From Notolepis coatsorum (taxonomy: Eukaryota; Chordata; Actinopteri; Aulopiformes; Paralepididae), in assembly GCA_963971535.1 (NCBI GenBank), contig OZ020592.1, positions 126,343,320 through 126,407,319 of the forward strand: 64,000 nucleotides of DNA. The letters run 5' to 3'. The translations under genes and the position numbers were made by a program. Positions 59,301 through 64,000 of the stretch are shown in pieces (within the stretch, counting starts at the first letter, position 1; each line of letters starts with the position of its first letter). The notes under the pieces are model-generated. The model was not told where the DNA came from. It was given only the letters and a program-made list of their open reading frames with translations, and searched no databases.

Positions 59301-59924
59301 TTAAGAAACTTGTGGTATGAACCTGTACAAATATCAGCCCATCTAGAATATGAAGGTAGGTAATCTAATCTAATTTAAAGTAATCGAATCTAAAGTAATC
59401 GAATAAGTTAGCCCCTGTTCATTGTGGTTAAGTGTTTTCTCCTCCTAACCATTACCCCTTTATTTAATATTATTATCATTTTAATCAAAACATAATGATA
59501 AAATATTGAGCAGCTTCTTGGATGGTATAGTGTGAAGCTTTGAAAATACTTACTAAAATGAAAGATATTTACAGAGAGCGTGGTGCATTTGTAGATAATT
59601 ATCTTCAATTGTTCCCACCTCTTCTGAACAGATGACAAGTAGCTTACTTACTCTTCTGCTTATAAACTGTGTTATGTACAACTATGGAGCAGTGATCGAA
59701 ACACAAATACGTAAAGGATCTACTTTCTACATCACAATTCTGGCTTCGGGAATCTAATATATCTCTCTATAGCAGCCAGGGCAATAATTCTTCAATAATT
59801 TTCATATAGTGAGTAACACAGTGATAGTACAGACATAAAGACATAACGAGAACCATGCAAGTGGCGAGCAGAGCTGACCGTGGTGATGACCGAAGGCAAT
59901 ACGAAGCTGTGAAGGAGGAAGACA
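59301..59924. other. unassigned sequence
   Basis: A/T-rich; small taatctaatctaattt repeats near 59355. No gene seen. Confidence 0.4.
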
Positions 59925-62900
59925 TGTAGGGACTTCAGTATTCAGTTCTAAAGAGTTAGGGACTTCAGTATTCAGTTCTAAAGAGTGTAGGGACTTGAGT
60001 CTTCAGTTCTAAAGAGTGTAGGGACTTCAGTATTCAGTTCTAAAGAGTGTAGGGACTTCAGTATTCAGTTCTAAAGAGTGTAGGGACTTCAGTATTCAGT
60101 TCTAAAGAGTTAGGGACTTCAGTATTCAGTTCTAAAGAGTGTAGGGACTTCAGTATTCTGTTCTAAAGAGTGTAGGGACTTCAGTCTTCAGTTCTAAAGA
60201 GTGTAGAGACTTCAGTATTCAGTTCTAAAGAGTGTAGGGACTTCAGTCTTCAGTTCTAAAGAGTTAGGGACTTGAGTCTTCAGTTCTAAAGAGTGTAGGG
60301 ACTTGAGTCTTCAGTTCTAAAGAGTGTAGGGACTTGAGTCTTCGGTTCTAAAGAGTGTAGGGACTTGAGTCTTCAGTTCTAAAGAGTGTAGGGACTTGAG
60401 TCTTTGGTTCTAAAGAGTGTAGAGACTTCAGTATTCAGTTCTAAAGAGTGTAGGGACTTGAGTCTTTGGTTCTAAAGAGTGTAGAGACTTCAGTATTCAG
60501 TTCTAAAGAGTGTAGAGACTTCAGTCTTCGGTTCTAAAGAGTGTAGGGACTTGAGTCTTTGGTTCTAAAGAGTGTAGGGACTTCAGTCTTCAGTTCTAAA
60601 GAGTGTAGAGACTTGAGTCTTTGGTTCTAAAGAGTGTAGGGACTTCAATATTCAGTTCTAAAGAGTTAGGGACTTCAGTCTTCAGTTCTAAAGAGTGTAG
60701 GGACTTGAGTCTTCAGTTCTAAAGAGTGTAGAGACTTCAGTCTTCAGTTCTAAAGAGTGTAGGGACTTGGGTCTTCGGTTCTAAAGAGTGTAGGGACTTC
60801 AGTCTTTGGTTCTAAAGAGTGTAGGGACTTGAGTCTTCAGTTCTAAAGAGTGTAGAGACTTCAGTATTCAGTTCTAAAGAGTGTAGAGACTTCAGTATTC
60901 AGTTCTAAAGAGTGTAGGGACTTCAGTCTTCAGTTCTAAAGAGTGTAGGGACTTCAGTATTCAGTTCTAAAGAGTGTAGGGACTTCAGTCTTCAGTTCTA
61001 AAGAGTGTAGGGACTTGAGTCTTCAGTTATAAAGAGTGTAGGGACTTGAGTCTTCAGTTCTAAAGAGTGTAGAGACTTCAGTATTCAGTTCTAAAGAGTG
61101 TAGAGACTTGAGTCTTCAGTTCTAAAGAGTGTAGGGACTTGAGTCTTCGGTTCTAAAGAGTGTAGGGACTTGAGTCTTCAGTTCTAAAGAGTGTAGGGAC
61201 TTGAGTCTTCAGTTCTAAAGAGTGTAGGGACTTGAGTCTTCAGTTCTAAAGAGTGTAGGGACTTGAGTCTTCAGTTCTAAAGAGTGTAGGGACTTCAGTA
61301 TTCAGTTCTAAAGAGTGTAGGGACTTCAGTATTCAGTTATAAAGAGTGTAGGGACTTCAGTATTCAGTTCTAAAGAGTGTAGGGACTTCAGTATTCAGTT
61401 CTAAAGAGTGTAGGGACTTCAGTATTCAGTTCTAAAGAGTGTAGAGACTTCAGTATTCAGTTATAAAGAGTGTAGGGACTTCAGTATTCAGTTATAAAGA
61501 GTGTAGGGACTTGAGTCTTCAGTTCTAAAGAGTGTAGGGACTTCAGTCTTTGGTTCTAAAGAGTGTAGGGACTTCAGTATTCAGTTATAAAGAGTGTAGG
61601 GACTTCAGTATTCAGTTCTAAAGAGTGTAGGGACTTCAGTCTTCAGTTCTAAAGAGTGTAGAGACTTGAGTCTTTGGTTCTAAAGAGTGTAGGGACTTCA
61701 ATATTCAGTTCTAAAGAGTTAGGGACTTCAGTCTTCAGTTCTAAAGAGTGTAGGGACTTGAGTCTTCAGTTCTAAAGAGTGTAGAGACTTCAGTCTTCAG
61801 TTCTAAAGAGTGTAGGGACTTGGGTCTTCGGTTCTAAAGAGTGTAGGGACTTCAGTCTTTGGTTCTAAAGAGTGTAGGGACTTGAGTCTTCAGTTCTAAA
61901 GAGTGTAGAGACTTCAGTATTCAGTTCTAAAGAGTGTAGAGACTTCAGTATTCAGTTCTAAAGAGTGTAGGGACTTCAGTCTTCAGTTCTAAAGAGTGTA
62001 GGGACTTGAGTCTTCAGTTCTAAAGAGTGTAGGGACTTGAGTCTTCAGTTATAAAGAGTGTAGAGACTTCAGTATTCAGTTCTAAAGAGTGTAGGGACTT
62101 CAGTCTTCAGTTCTAAAGAGTGTAGGGACTTGAGTCTTCAGTTATAAAGAGTGTAGGGACTTGAGTCTTCAGTTCTAAAGAGTGTAGAGACTTCAGTATT
62201 CAGTTCTAAAGAGTGTAGAGACTTGAGTCTTTGGTTCTAAAGAGTGTGGGGACTTGAGTCTTCGGTTCTAAAGAGTGTAGGGACTTGAGTCTTCAGTTCT
62301 AAAGAGTGTAGGGACTTGAGTCTTCAGTTCTAAAGAGTGTAGGGACTTGAGTCTTCAGTTCTAAAGAGTGTAGGGACTTGAGTCTTCAGTTCTAAAGAGT
62401 GTAGGGACTTCAGTATTCAGTTCTAAAGAGTGTAGGGACTTCAGTATTCAGTTATAAAGAGTGTAGGGACTTCAGTATTCAGTTCTAAAGAGTGTAGGGA
62501 CTTCAGTATTCAGTTCTAAAGAGTGTAGAGACTTCAGTATTCAGTTATAAAGAGTGTAGGGACTTCAGTATTCAGTTATAAAGAGTGTAGGGACTTGAGT
62601 CTTCAGTTCTAAAGAGTGTAGGGACTTCAGTCTTTGGTTCTAAAGAGTGTAGGGACTTCAGTATTCAGTTATAAAGAGTGTAGGGACTTCAGTATTCAGT
62701 TCTAAAGAGTGTAGGGACTTCAGTATTCAGTTCTAAAGAGTGTAGAGACTTCAGTATTCAGTTATAAAGAGTGTAGGGACTTCAGTATTCAGTTATAAAG
62801 AGTGTAGGGACTTGAGTCTTCAGTTCTAAAGAGTGTAGGGACTTCAGTCTTTGGTTCTAAAGAGTGTAGGGACTTGAGTCTTCAGTTATAAAGAGTGTAG

Positions 62901-63400
62901 GGACTTCAGTCTTTGGTTCTAAAGAGTGTAGGGACTTCAGTCTTTGGTTCTAAAGAGTGTAGGGACTTCAGTATTCAGTTCTAAAGAGTGTAGGGACTTG
63001 AATCTTCAGTTCTAAAGAGTGTAGGGACTTGAGCATTCTGTTCTAAAGAGTGTAGAGACTTCAGTATTCACTTCTAAAGAGTGTAGGGACTTCAGTATTC
63101 TGTTCTAAAGAGTGTAGGGACTTCAGTGTTCAGTTCTAAAGAGTGTAGGGACTTGAGTCTTCAGTTCTAAAGAGTGTAGAGACTTGAATCTTCAGTTCTA
63201 AAGAGTGTAGGGACTTGAGTCTTCAGTTCTAAAGAGTGTAGGGACTTCAGTATTCAGTTCTAAAGAGTGTAGGGACTTGAATATTCAGTTCTAAAGAGTG
63301 TAGGGACTTGAGTCTTCAGTTCTAAAGAGTGTAGAGACTTCAGTATTCAGTTCTAAAGAGTGTAGGGACTTGAATCTTCAGTTCTAAAGAGTGTAGGGAC
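59925..63400. repeat. 3.5-kb minisatellite, 31-bp unit with higher-order structure
   Basis: About 112 copies of CAGTTCTAAAGAGTGTAGGG, then ACTTCAGTATT or ACTTGAGTCTT. Rare 30-bp units read GAGTTAGGG. A block of about 1.05 kb (from about 60600) recurs with the same order of variants from about 61653. Confidence 0.97.
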
Positions 63401-63829
63401 TTGGGTTTCCAGCTCAAATTGAGGGCACGTGATCTTGATACAAGGAGGGGATTTCTTTGTATTTTCTTGGCCAAACTACACCATAGTTTTTTCTTTCTTG
63501 ACAAGATCATACCTCACACTCTAAGGTCCTCAATATATATTTTTGTAATCATCTATTTGATAATGTTTGCATTTGCCCTGCTATCTTCCAACAGACAATA
63601 AGCAGCGATGGCGGTTGATGATGACGCCCATAACGATGGTGGTGGTGGTTGTGGGGTGGCAGTGGAGTTGAAATATGGAGATGTGACTTTCTGTTCCAGA
63701 GTCTCTCTATGCTTCGTTTGAGGGAAACTCAACTACTGTATCTCCTCTTTTCACCAGTGACAGGCAGCCCTCTCCTCCAATGCAGTAGGGAAACGTCCTT
63801 GGGTGAGGGTGCACAGAGTGACTATGATA

Positions 63830-63878
<49 letters not shown>

Positions 63879-64000
63879 GAACGCTCTGCTTGGTGCTGTA
63901 TGACGTGTGTCCATTGGTATTTCCTTGCCAAGGCAACACACGAGGTGTCTTGAGCACACACACACGTCATTATCTGCAGGCGCAGGAGTCCACTGTCATG
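63401..64000. other. unassigned sequence with GA microsatellite
   Basis: (GA)n at 63839-63880 and a small CA tract near 63957. No coding exon recognised on either strand. Confidence 0.5.

Noticed and set aside
57130-59700. Possible 3' UTR of a neighbouring minus-strand gene (TTTATT signals)
   Set aside because: Only generic poly(A)-like hexamers; no coding exon seen up to 64000.

Overview
The window is vertebrate, almost certainly teleost fish, nuclear DNA. It holds one protein-coding gene, cut at its 5' side by the window edge: prkg2, the type II cGMP-dependent protein kinase, on the + strand. Fifteen exons (1395-1500 through 48279-48374) join in phase with GT/AG junctions. They encode about 545 residues: the end of cyclic-nucleotide-binding domain A, all of domain B, the linker, the whole AGC kinase domain and the C-terminal tail ending GWDVDF-stop. 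The promoter, the N-terminus and most of domain A lie before base 1. No other host gene can be supported. The 15 kb after the prkg2 stop contains only repeats and sequence I do not recognise.

The window is unusually rich in tandem repeats. At least 15 minisatellites (units 11-51 bp) plus microsatellites cover very roughly a quarter of it, the largest being 4.4 kb (42781-47180), 3.5 kb (59925-63400), 2.5 kb (52917-55460) and 2.1 kb (13157-15235). Many sit directly on exon edges of prkg2. One lies inside a coding exon (15550-15669). Another has copied the end of an exon together with its splice donor (36316-36735). These arrays keep long ORFs open in several frames, but those ORFs are not genes.

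The rest of the introns and the 3' flank is a nested pile of transposons. There are hAT elements with 8-bp target duplications, TTAA-flanked piggyBac-like MITEs, PIF/Harbinger-like elements with TTA duplications, tRNA-derived SINEs with 15-16 bp duplications, a foldback element, and two non-LTR retrotransposons, one inserted antisense into the other (25146-31220). Two minisatellites can be traced to transposon sequence: one to the 3' end of a LINE, one to the middle of a MITE.

Layout: 1-1394 retroelement tail and a 28-bp array; 1395-15774 domain A end, domain B and linker exons between arrays and SINEs; 15775-25140 first kinase exons with several MITEs; 25146-31220 the nested LINEs; 33019-36315 kinase core exons; 37071-40863 a 3.8-kb hAT with other elements inside; 40953-48374 last exons around the 4.4-kb array; 48375-49100 prkg2 3' UTR; 49350-51760 foldback; 52917-55703 LINE-derived array; 56586-57112 recent LINE fragment; 57460-63400 further arrays; 63400-64000 unassigned.
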